DNA of 64,000 nt, from the NCBI GenBank assembly GCA_034044135.1, contig CP139021.1, forward strand, positions 3,239,635-3,303,634, read 5' to 3'. Position numbers and translations under genes: made by a program. Of this stretch, positions 35,177-42,708 are shown piece after piece (positions within the stretch are counted from its first letter, which is position 1; each line of letters starts with the position of its first letter). The notes beneath the pieces were generated by a model. It was not told the DNA's origin. It made no database searches and was given only the letters and a program-made list of their open reading frames with translations. Source of the DNA: Flammeovirgaceae bacterium SG7u.111. GTDB taxonomy: Bacteria > Bacteroidota > Bacteroidia > Cytophagales > Flammeovirgaceae.

Positions 35177-35240
35177 AGCCAAAAAAAACTGAAGTGCACC
35201 CCAAATGTATAGTTTAACTTTTTGGGGTGCACTTCAGTTT
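35177..35240 (-). terminator. Long hairpin terminator resembling IS3-type terminal inverted repeats
   Basis: Perfect 20-bp stem: AAACTGAAGTGCACCCCAAA (35186-35205) and its complement (35221-35240), loop of 15. On the minus strand the stem is followed by eight Us and a second U-run, ideal for terminating the SDR gene that ends at 35378. The arm sequence TGAAGTGCACCCCAAA resembles the ends of IS3/IS150-group insertion sequences, so it may be a collapsed IS remnant. Confidence 0.75.
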
Positions 35241-35310
35241 CGCCAGGCTTTCTAGTGTTGCTAAAATGAATGCGGAACTATGCCTTTTTGAGCTTTCGCT
35301 TTTTCCATGC

Positions 35311-35343
35311 TTCTATAGTTCCCTCGGTGTGGCAGAACCACGT
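35311..35343. repeat. Short dispersed repeat, copy 2 (TTCCCTCGGTGT core)
   Basis: CTATAGTTCCCTCGGTGTGG, four bases, ACCACGTTT; the partner of the copy at 31587. It lies 35 bases past the SDR stop codon. Confidence 0.55.
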
Positions 35344-35377
35344 TTATAGACAAAGAAGACTTTTTTATCGTCCGTCC

Positions 35378-36940
35378 CTACCAATCAATTGGTCTATAGT
35401 CTTTTAGGAACTTACCGCACCAGTGCTTGCCAGTGTTTATACCGTCGAAAAGTGGGTCTAATACTCTTGCTGCTCCGTCCACAATGTCCAGCGGGGGCTG
35501 GAAGTCGTGGAGTTCTTCTTTCCGCTTGGCTAGTTCGGCAGGGTCTTCGTCTGTTACCCAACCCGTGTCTACCGCATTCATGTAAATGCCGTATTTGGCA
35601 AAGTCTGAAGCGGCGGTATGTGTCATCATGTTGAGGGCGGCCTTTGCCATATTGGTGTGCGGATGCCTATCTTCTTTGTGCCAGCGGTGGAATTTTCCTT
35701 CCATGGCCGAAACGTTGATGATATGCTTCATGCCCGTGTTCTCTTTTTTCATGAGGTTGGCCAAACGGTTGCAGAGCACGAACGGCGCTACCGAATTGAC
35801 GAGCTGCACTTCCAGCATTTCATTGGTATGGATCTCACCCAGTTTCAATCTCCAGCTATTAGTCTTTCTCAGGTCGACTTGCTGCAAATCGGCATCCAGT
35901 TTGCCAATGGGGAACACCTCTTCGGTAGGCAGTGAGTTATCGATACTGTACGGAATCTGGGAAAGCTTGGCGGAGGCATGCAAGCCTATTCCTATTTGTT
36001 TTCCATGCCAGCTTACGGGCAAGTTTTTCTGCTCGTTTTTGGAAAATGTTTCGCTAAGAGACCTTAGCTCTGTCAAACATGCGGTATGGTCGGTAAGCAG
36101 TTCTTGCGCATAGGCGGGCAGCTCTCTTGTTGGCTTTTCTTCGTTGGCCATAAGGTGGTGGTAAAAACCTGCGGGCCTTCTTACGGTCTGAGCTGCGTTG
36201 TTTATCAATATGTCGAGCCTGTCGTATTGCTGCTCAATAAAGTTACAGAAAATTTCCACGCTTGGTATATGCCTGAGGTCAAGCCCGTGGATTTTCAGGC
36301 GATGTCCCCATTCTTGGAAATCGGACTCTTTGGAATATCTCAAAGCCGAGTCGACGGGGAAGCGGGTAGTGGCAATCACGGTTGCGCCAGCGCGAAGCAT
36401 CATCAGCGTGATATGGTATCCAATCTTGAGCCTAGAGCCTGTCACCAAAGCAACTTGCCCCCTGAGGTCAGCCGTTTGAAAACGCTTGGCGTAGTTGAAA
36501 TCGCCGCATTCCTTGCACATGGTATCGTAGAAATGGTGCAGCCTGTCAAACTTCGTTTTGCATACATAGCATTCCCTTGGCGATTCCAACTCCACTTCCT
36601 TTTCTGCTTCTTTTCCCGTGAGGGCAATCATGGCTGGAGCTTCAAATACAATTGCTTCTCGGGCAGATCGGATACCCGTAGCGTTACGTGCTTGTTTGTC
36701 TTTGAGTCTTAGCTTTTTCTTTTCCTCTTTTTTTGCAGCCCGCTTGCGTCGGGTAAACTCGTCTTTATTTGGCCGTGAGAACTGCCCCGCTGCCATAATA
36801 AGGGCAAGGCGTTTGTCTTTCGGAATATCGAAAATCTGATTGGTATCTGTGTTCAGCTTCTCCAAAACTGCCAGACATTGATCTATTTGTTCTGGTGTGA
36901 CTTTTTCTTGTTTGTCCCCACTTTGTAATTCTTCCATCAT
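35378..36940 (-). CDS. Long atypical short-chain dehydrogenase with zinc-ribbon-like N-terminal module
   Basis: 520 residues, twice the usual SDR size. A lysine/arginine-rich helical N-terminal part (1-110) is followed by a C-x2-C-x14-C-x2-C cluster (Cys124, 127, 142, 145), then a Rossmann domain with TGSRLKIG (167-174, NAD(P) loop), LINNAAQT (245-252) and NVSAMEG (Ser411). The catalytic Y-x-x-x-K is T-N-M-A-K (Thr429, Lys433), so the tyrosine is missing. Between the NNAA motif and the next conserved helix is a roughly 130-residue insertion, much longer than usual. It ends [10 protein letters not shown]...[20 protein letters not shown], which keeps the SDR C-terminal layout. An alternative start at the second Met is possible. 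Function unknown. Confidence 0.85.
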   Translation of the reverse strand: MMEELQSGDKQEKVTPEQIDQCLAVLEKLNTDTNQIFDIPKDKRLALIMAAGQFSRPNKDEFTRRKRAAKKEEKKKLRLKDKQARNATGIRSAREAIVFEAPAMIALTGKEAEKEVELESPRECYVCKTKFDRLHHFYDTMCKECGDFNYAKRFQTADLRGQVALVTGSRLKIGYHITLMMLRAGATVIATTRFPVDSALRYSKESDFQEWGHRLKIHGLDLRHIPSVEIFCNFIEQQYDRLDILINNAAQTVRRPAGFYHHLMANEEKPTRELPAYAQELLTDHTACLTELRSLSETFSKNEQKNLPVSWHGKQIGIGLHASAKLSQIPYSIDNSLPTEEVFPIGKLDADLQQVDLRKTNSWRLKLGEIHTNEMLEVQLVNSVAPFVLCNRLANLMKKENTGMKHIINVSAMEGKFHRWHKEDRHPHTNMAKAALNMMTHTAASDFAKYGIYMNAVDTGWVTDEDPAELAKRKEELHDFQPPLDIVDGAARVLDPLFDGINTGKHWCGKFLKDYRPIDW

Positions 36941-36957
36941 AGCGTATGTTTATGCCG

Positions 36958-36965
36958 CAAAAGTA
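36958..36965 (-). promoter_or_regulatory. Candidate -7 element of the SDR gene
   Basis: On the minus strand TACTTTTG fits TAnnTTTG and lies 18 bases from the ATG. A TTTG lies at 36981-36984 (15-base spacing, shorter than usual). Confidence 0.35.
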
Positions 36966-37073
36966 GTAATAAATAAATCTCAAATGCTATAAGATAAGCA
37001 CGTTGCTTGTTTCTAATGCGATTGAGAGTTACTGGTTTTGTTATTTTTGGGGAGAAGAGTAAGCTGGTAAGAA

Positions 37074-37104
37074 TTAATGAGATCACTCAAAGTGATCTCA
37101 TTAA
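37074..37104. repeat. 14-bp perfect hairpin in a divergent intergenic region
   Basis: TTAATGAGATCACT (37074-37087) pairs exactly with AGTGATCTCATTAA (37091-37104), loop CAA. No U-tract on either side. It lies between the divergent SDR and small lipoprotein genes and is a candidate operator or RNA leader element. Confidence 0.6.
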
Positions 37105-37221
37105 TCTGTATTGGTATAAGAAATAGAGAATAAGACGTTATTTCCCCATAAAGCAAGGTGCTATGGTTTCATTTTTGCAACTGGATGTTTGAAGAGAAAC
37201 CGGGGAAGAAATAACAAACAA

Positions 37222-37524
37222 ATGACAAAGAGAACTATCAAGATCGTATTTATTTGGATGATAATTGGGTTTTTGGCGCAGTCTTGCGGACCGCCTATGT
37301 GCCCATTAAAACCCTCAGAAAAAGGAGGGAGTGGTTGCAATGTTCGGATGCAGCATGTGCACGGAGGAGAAGTGTATAAGGGGAAAGCGTGGTACAAGCC
37401 GCAGCATTTGAAATATGGGCAGAAGACCAAGCAGCCACCCAAGCATAAGTATAAAAAAACACCTTTTTGGAAAAGGATATTCCAGCCAAGGAAAAGTAAA
37501 TGTATCAATAGGCAGCCTAGTTAA
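37222..37524 (+). CDS. Small basic lipoprotein of unknown function
   Basis: 100 residues from the ATG at 37222 (an in-frame TTG at 37189 adds only charged residues before the signal). Lipoprotein signal IVFIWMIIGFLAQSC. The mature part is Cys-, Lys- and Pro-rich (GPPMCPLKPSEKGGSGC, KTKQPPKHKYKKTPFWKRIFQPRKSKC). A strong terminator overlaps its stop codon, which supports a real, separately transcribed gene. Small basic lipoproteins of this kind are common and uncharacterised in Cytophagales. Confidence 0.65.
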   Translation: MTKRTIKIVFIWMIIGFLAQSCGPPMCPLKPSEKGGSGCNVRMQHVHGGEVYKGKAWYKPQHLKYGQKTKQPPKHKYKKTPFWKRIFQPRKSKCINRQPS

Positions 37525-37542
37525 AACTAGGCTGCTTTTTTT
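37512..37542 (+). terminator. Rho-independent terminator overlapping the lipoprotein stop codon
   Basis: GCAGCCTAGTT (37512-37522) and AACTAGGCTGC (37525-37535) followed by seven Ts. The stop codon TAA lies at 37522-37524, inside the stem and loop. Confidence 0.85.
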
Positions 37543-37629
37543 GTTATTTATCAAGGCGTTATCATTTTCTGGTCAACTAACACTTCAATTTTGAAACCCG
37601 TATTTAGAACCAGAAACCAGTACTATGTT

Positions 37630-38826
37630 TTAAACATACTTCTCTGCTCGCATCATAAGCTCCATGCAGGCTCTGCCGTTGTGATAGGGGCATTTCCACA
37701 GCCCGGCTTTGTCTTCCTCTCGGTATGGTTTTCCTTCTTTGCTTACCTTAAAATGCCATTCTCCATCTTTTCGGTCCACAATGAACTTTGAGAGGTATTC
37801 CCAGGTTTGCTGGGCTTGGGCTAACCACTTTTCCTCTTTGGTGAGCTGCCATGCATTTACGAAACCAACTACCGCTTCGGCTTGTGGCCACCAATGCTTG
37901 TCGGTATCGAGCTTACCGCTGGCATGCAGTTCATAATATAGGCCGCCGTCTTCATCAATACCTTTTGCAAGCGTAGCTTCCGCCATTTTCACGACAACGG
38001 TCTCTACTTGTTTTATCAGGCTTTCGTCGCCAAGGGCTTCGGCAGCTTCTTGCAATAACCAACTTCCCTCTATATCGTGGCCATAGGAAACACCTTTTGA
38101 TTTCAGGTGCCAATATTCATCAAAGAACAAGTTGAAATGGAAGGTTTGCGGATCGATGAATTTTTCTAGGAAAAGCTCAATCAGGTTTTTCAATTGCTTT
38201 TTCAACAGCGGGTCGCCCCACACCTGTACCAAAGTGGTATACGCCTCCAATACATGCAAGTGCGTATTCATTGTCTTCTTCTCGTTGGCATCCTTTTCGC
38301 TAAGGCGGAGATCCTCCATTAGTTGCCAATCTTTGGTATAGGCTTCAAAGTAGCCGTTTTCTTCGGTGTCAAAACTGTGCTTTTCTATGAGGTGGAAAAG
38401 GTTTTTTGCCAGCTCTAAGCTTTCAGAGCTTCTTGTTGCTTTGTAATAAGCCGTAAGGGCATAAATGCCAAAAGATTGGGCGTACACTTGTTTTTTTGTG
38501 TCGAGTGGCTTGCCTTCAAAATCAACCGACCAATAAACCCCACCAAGTTCTTTGTCAAAGAAATGGGTTTTGAGATAGCCATAAGCCCGCTGGGCAGATT
38601 CTAAATAGTCGGGATTGGGAGAGAGGAAGTAGGCTTCGGAAAATGTCCAAAGGATTCGGGTGTTGAGCACTGCACCCTTGGGCGCATTTTTTACTAGCTG
38701 GTTAGCGCCAGTGATCTGCCCGTAAAAACCACCGTTTTCGTGGTCTGTCATTCTGTCCATCCAATAGGGGAGGATGCGTTCGAAAAGCTCGCTAGAAGCT
38801 TCTTCTTTCAGTTGTTGTAAAATCAT
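37630..38826 (-). CDS. N-acylglucosamine/cellobiose 2-epimerase family enzyme
   Basis: 398 residues, cytosolic (alpha/alpha)6 barrel of the AGE superfamily, closest in motif to cellobiose 2-epimerase, which interconverts the reducing glucose and mannose of beta-1,4 disaccharides. Seen: LNTRILWTFSEAY, KTMNTHLHVLEAYT with the histidine pair at 189/191, SYGHDIEGSWLL (His250), KHWWPQAEAVVGF and LWKCPYHNGRACME (His382). The spacing of the three histidines agrees with the catalytic set of the family. It lies downstream of a terminator after the GH13 gene, so it is probably separately transcribed, although in the same sugar cluster. Mannobiose could also be the substrate. Confidence 0.88.
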   Translation of the reverse strand: MILQQLKEEASSELFERILPYWMDRMTDHENGGFYGQITGANQLVKNAPKGAVLNTRILWTFSEAYFLSPNPDYLESAQRAYGYLKTHFFDKELGGVYWSVDFEGKPLDTKKQVYAQSFGIYALTAYYKATRSSESLELAKNLFHLIEKHSFDTEENGYFEAYTKDWQLMEDLRLSEKDANEKKTMNTHLHVLEAYTTLVQVWGDPLLKKQLKNLIELFLEKFIDPQTFHFNLFFDEYWHLKSKGVSYGHDIEGSWLLQEAAEALGDESLIKQVETVVVKMAEATLAKGIDEDGGLYYELHASGKLDTDKHWWPQAEAVVGFVNAWQLTKEEKWLAQAQQTWEYLSKFIVDRKDGEWHFKVSKEGKPYREEDKAGLWKCPYHNGRACMELMMRAEKYV

Positions 38827-38879
38827 TGTTACATTTTTAAATGTTCATTTTCAATTGTGTTAGTTATCTCATCCCTATT

Positions 38880-38924
38880 AAAAAAAATCTCCTGCAAATC
38901 TAATCAGAATAGACTTACAGGAGA
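38880..38924 (-). terminator. Terminator after the GH13 gene
   Basis: TCTCCTG (38888-38894) pairs with CAGGAGA (38918-38924); inner bases can pair further. On the minus strand the stem is followed by eight Us (A-run at 38880-38887). It closes the transcription unit that begins with the OiaK-like gene. Confidence 0.7.
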
Positions 38925-38949
38925 GTTGATTATAGCTATCTTGTTGATT

Positions 38950-40593
38950 TTATTTTTCACTTTGAACAAACACCGATTCATAAGGTGAAACCTGAACTTG
39001 ATCGCCTTGTTTTAGGCTTGTGTTTCGGCTGCTGAATAATATATTTTCAAACCTTTTGGGGATTTCTATATTTTGGATTTTTTCACTTAGGTTATGAATA
39101 ACAAGCACTTCTTCCTTTTCATATTTTCTAATAAAAACGAGCAGGCCAGGTGCTTTGGTTTGGTATTCGACCAACTCGCCAGAAGTGAGTGCTTTAGAGC
39201 GGTTTCTTAATTGGATAAGGGCAATGTATTGATTGAGCAGGGAGTGTGAATTTTCCAGCTGTACCGAAACAGGATCAACAGTGTTGTCGGTACTATGGAT
39301 AGCTTCTTCCCATTTAGTTCTAAACTGATCATTTTCTTTAGTGTCCCACAAGAATGGTTCTCTGATATTTTCATCGGGCTTCTTGCCTCGCATACCTATT
39401 TCTTCACCGTAGTAAATGTAAGGAGTGCCGGGGAGGGAAAGCAATATGGCCGACGCTAAGCCGGCTTTTTCGAGGTTATTATCGAGCATGCTCATGATGC
39501 GGTTCTGGTCGTGGTTGCTTAAGAACACGGCATCCTGGAAATCGTCGGTCACGGCTTGGTATTTTGCCATGGTGGTGAGATAAGCCGAGGTAAGTGTCGT
39601 GTTTTCATCCACTTCCCAAGCAGAGCCTTCTATGTAGGCAGAGACATTTTTTTCACGTTTTACCGATTCTAAAATGCTGAATGCCATATCGAAATTGAAC
39701 ATGGCGGGAAGCCCTTCGGTAAACGGGGCAATGAAATCCGATTTGTCCCATACTTCGCCTACTATGTACACATCTGGCTTTATTTTTCTCATAGAAGCCT
39801 TGAAAGATTTCCACCATTCTACATTGTCGGTCACCCGATGGTCTTCGTAGATATGCTTGGCGGCATCCATCCTAAACCCATCTACACCAACTTCCTCAAG
39901 CCAAAACTTTCCAATGTTGATCACTTCTTCCCTCACGGCAGGGTTGTCGTAGTTGAGGTCGGGCATCTGCCCAGTGAAGTAGCCGTAGTATTTTTCTTCG
40001 CTCCCTTCCGAGTCGTGCCATTGGGTGATGTTGTCAGAGTCGCCCGTGGCTTCTTTTTCCATCGAACTGATGCTGTCAATTTGTGTTTTAGTTGCCCAAA
40101 TGTAATAGTCCCTGTACGGATTGTCTTTTCCTTTTTTCGATTCTAAAAACCAAGGATGCTGATCGCTGGTGTGGTTGATGATCAGGTCAATGATGATTTT
40201 TATATCGTGATTGTGGGCTTCTTGCACCATTTTCTTGAAGGTGGGCAAATCGCCATAGTTGGGGTGGACATCTTTATAATCTACCACATCGTATTTGTGG
40301 TAGGATGGAGAAGGCATAATTGGCATTAGCCAAATGGCTTTGATGCCTAGGTTTTGTAAATATCCTAATTTTTGGGTGATGCCATTTATATCGCCAATTC
40401 CGTCGTTATTGGTATCGGCAAAAGATTGGGGGAAGATCTCGTAAGTTACGGCATCTGGAAATGCACAGACTTCTGTGTTGGAAAGTAATGTTTTATCTAC
40501 ATAAAACCCTTTTCCTTTTTTCTGTTCGCAGCTGCTTATAAATATCATACAAATGGTTAAAAGGCCAATACTGAATTTTAGTCGATTTTTCAT
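38950..40593 (-). CDS. GH13 alpha-amylase-family lipoprotein
   Basis: 547 residues from the ATG at 40593, which gives a clean lipoprotein signal (GLLTICMIFISSC, Cys22). An ATG at 40659 overlapping the upstream stop as ATGA is also possible but would add 22 residues before the signal. The four GH13 regions are intact: DLIINHTSD (His141), GFRMDAAKH (nucleophile Asp243), IVGEVWDK (acid Glu280) and LSNHDQNR (Asp362). The enzyme hydrolyses or transfers alpha-glucans or alpha-glucosides; the lipoprotein form points to surface or periplasmic breakdown of starch-like oligosaccharides. It is coupled to the D-apionate-lactonase-like gene upstream. Confidence 0.92.
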   Translation of the reverse strand: MKNRLKFSIGLLTICMIFISSCEQKKGKGFYVDKTLLSNTEVCAFPDAVTYEIFPQSFADTNNDGIGDINGITQKLGYLQNLGIKAIWLMPIMPSPSYHKYDVVDYKDVHPNYGDLPTFKKMVQEAHNHDIKIIIDLIINHTSDQHPWFLESKKGKDNPYRDYYIWATKTQIDSISSMEKEATGDSDNITQWHDSEGSEEKYYGYFTGQMPDLNYDNPAVREEVINIGKFWLEEVGVDGFRMDAAKHIYEDHRVTDNVEWWKSFKASMRKIKPDVYIVGEVWDKSDFIAPFTEGLPAMFNFDMAFSILESVKREKNVSAYIEGSAWEVDENTTLTSAYLTTMAKYQAVTDDFQDAVFLSNHDQNRIMSMLDNNLEKAGLASAILLSLPGTPYIYYGEEIGMRGKKPDENIREPFLWDTKENDQFRTKWEEAIHSTDNTVDPVSVQLENSHSLLNQYIALIQLRNRSKALTSGELVEYQTKAPGLLVFIRKYEKEEVLVIHNLSEKIQNIEIPKRFENILFSSRNTSLKQGDQVQVSPYESVFVQSEK

Positions 40594-40655
40594 ATTTATA
40601 AGATTTGTGATACCGAAATTGGTAAGGTAAAAAATAGATTTGTAAAAAATGGAAA

Positions 40656-42590
40656 TCATTGTTTAATACTCAAATAACCGAGTGCATAAGGCAATAGTTT
40701 TAGGTAGAAAACGCCATGGTCAAAAGGGATTTCTTGTTTTGGTAAGTTATCAAAATTGGATACATCTTCCATACAAGCTTCTACATTTGTTTCGTCTAAG
40801 CTGAAAAACGTGGCATTAGTCCCTTCTATCTGTACTTCTATTTCTTGCTGTTTGTGAGAGAAGTTAGCAATGCAGAGCCAAAGCGTTTCCTTTTCTTCTA
40901 TTGCCAGCCCATCCGCCATAAGTGGGTGGCTGCTTTTTAAGGTAAGGAGCCGTCCGTTGGTTCTTTTCATCACTTCTCTAAATACGTAGTACATAGGAAA
41001 AACTTCACCGGCTTTTGCCCTAAACTTCTGTGGGTGAGGACTGTCTTTTTTGCCCATCATGATACCGCCAGGGCCTACCGTGTTGTAATACGTAAGGTGG
41101 CGTGCCCCAGCTTCGGTCAAGTATTTCAAGCTCCCTAGCGTCCAGCAAGCTCCGTACAATGACATTTGCCTTGGGTCGTAGAGAGAAGGGAGACCCCTTG
41201 GGGGCTTGGTGGTAAGTGGGCTAGTGGCATCAGGGTTAAACCGGGGCTTTAGGGTTATTGGGGAAATGTGGACTGGTTGCCCCCAAGAAAATTGCCTTGC
41301 CGAACCTACGGTGTAGCCCTGTGCTTCCAAGGTTTCTGTAAGAGAAGGGTTGTCGAAAGCATGTACCTGTGGATTGAGGGAATAGGTAAGGAAATCGAGC
41401 CAGTTTATGGGTACTCTGTCTTTGTTCAGTTCAGCAAAATAGGCATTGGTGCCTGCACCTATCAGAGAGTCTGGAAAGTTTCTCTGAAGAATTCCTAGTA
41501 CCGACTCTATCAGTTCGTCGGGCGTTACTTTATGGGTTGCGCTATAAATGTTTATTGCAGAGATATCATATTTTTTAGCGTATTTCACGTATTTCTCAAC
41601 TTCTTTCTTGGCATTTTCTGTAAAGAAGAGTGCCGACTCCAAAGAAGCCCCGAGCGACTCGGCTATAGAAGCTCCTTTTTTAAGATGTGAATGCCAATTT
41701 CGTTGGTTGAAATGGGTTTCTAACCGATAATGTGTAAAACGAGCTTGCTTCAACAAAGCGAGCTCTTTGTCCGATTTCCTGTTTTTTTGCTGTAGTTCTA
41801 GTCCAATTGATGGCAGAGGTATCCTTTTTTTTGAGTGTCTGTCAATAGAAAGGCTGACATGATCGGAATCGGAAGTATATATAGGCAAATCGCCTTTAAG
41901 TGACAAGCTTACCTTTTGCTTTACTTGCTCGCCTTTTTCTATTAAAACAGGAAAAGGGGCTGAAAGTGGGGTGCAATGGAGCTTGTAAGAAGCGTCTGTC
42001 CAATTGCGTTGATCTTTCATCTCAAATACATCACCTTCAAACTCTAAAATAGCCATGCTGTCTTTGCTAAGCTTCCAATCAAATTGAGCAATATTTTCAA
42101 ATGGTTGGTGGGGGCTTATAAAATTGGGGAAGGAACTGTCCGTTCGGTTTCTGTCGGGGTCGGTAACGCTACATTGCTCTCCGGCAAAGTTCTTTATAGG
42201 GTTGAGGACACAAAATCCTATCCTATTTTTGTGGAAAGAAGTAAGGGCTTCTCCACTGATGGAAAAGGTGATGTCATTATTTGACTTGCCTTCAATTATA
42301 CATTTCCACAAAAACGATATTTCGTTTTGCTGGCAAAGGCAATCGTAGGTGATCTTGAAAGAATCATCTTTTTTCTCAATCTTTTCGTTACTGATTTTAT
42401 GTGGGAGCGTTCCCCAGTTCTCATCTCGGACCGCATGATAGATCATGCGGATTATTTCATAATCACCAAGGCTGATGTATCTCAAAAAACCATTTTCATA
42501 GAGCATCGATAAGTCGCCCGCTCTTAGCATCACCGGCTCTTTTATAGGCTGTGTGGTTCCGTAATAAAAAATTTCTTTGCTTCGATGCAT
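40656..42590 (-). CDS. D-apionate lactonase (ApnL)-like TIM-barrel protein
   Basis: 644 residues, cytosolic. The start matches my recollection of the ApnL family: LRAGDLSMLYENGFLRYISLGDYEIIRMIYHAVRDENWGT, which in that family precedes a beta-sandwich and a GH-A-type TIM barrel. Barrel features are visible later (FFTENAKKEVEKYVKYAKKYDISAINIY; LSLNPQVHAFDN as TYSLNPQVHAFDN; YYNTVGPGGIMM). ApnL opens D-apionolactone to D-apionate in the breakdown of the branched sugar apiose. The next gene upstream resembles OiaK, a kinase of the same pathway. The assignment is by remembered motif and neighbourhood, not by search; a glycosidase of the same fold is the alternative. Confidence 0.6.
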   Translation of the reverse strand: MHRSKEIFYYGTTQPIKEPVMLRAGDLSMLYENGFLRYISLGDYEIIRMIYHAVRDENWGTLPHKISNEKIEKKDDSFKITYDCLCQQNEISFLWKCIIEGKSNNDITFSISGEALTSFHKNRIGFCVLNPIKNFAGEQCSVTDPDRNRTDSSFPNFISPHQPFENIAQFDWKLSKDSMAILEFEGDVFEMKDQRNWTDASYKLHCTPLSAPFPVLIEKGEQVKQKVSLSLKGDLPIYTSDSDHVSLSIDRHSKKRIPLPSIGLELQQKNRKSDKELALLKQARFTHYRLETHFNQRNWHSHLKKGASIAESLGASLESALFFTENAKKEVEKYVKYAKKYDISAINIYSATHKVTPDELIESVLGILQRNFPDSLIGAGTNAYFAELNKDRVPINWLDFLTYSLNPQVHAFDNPSLTETLEAQGYTVGSARQFSWGQPVHISPITLKPRFNPDATSPLTTKPPRGLPSLYDPRQMSLYGACWTLGSLKYLTEAGARHLTYYNTVGPGGIMMGKKDSPHPQKFRAKAGEVFPMYYVFREVMKRTNGRLLTLKSSHPLMADGLAIEEKETLWLCIANFSHKQQEIEVQIEGTNATFFSLDETNVEACMEDVSNFDNLPKQEIPFDHGVFYLKLLPYALGYLSIKQ

Positions 42591-42708
42591 ATTGCTCTGG
42601 AAAAAATGTAAGGTAAGTGCAACTGCATCAAATTAGGTGAATTTGTTGAATTTCAAAACAAAAACCACAACAAATCTTTGTTGTGCTAAGGTAAAATGAG
42701 CTAGTCGC

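Larger units (their letters stand above)
34762..35377. other. 616-bp intergenic region with hairpin and dispersed repeat
   Basis: It contains the 20-bp stem hairpin at 35186-35240 and the dispersed repeat at 35311-35343. The part from 34762 to 35180 is AT-rich and should hold the promoter of the T9SS protein gene, but no clear TAnnTTTG was found. No gene was seen. Confidence 0.5.

Noticed and set aside
36086-36712. 208-codon plus-strand open frame opposite the SDR gene
   Set aside because: It is antisense to a well-supported SDR gene with clear Rossmann motifs, and its translation has no recognisable fold, signal or start region.
38895-38902. -7 promoter motif TAGATTTG (minus strand) before the epimerase gene
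   Set aside because: It lies inside the loop of the terminator hairpin of the GH13 gene and has no -33 partner, so it is probably chance.
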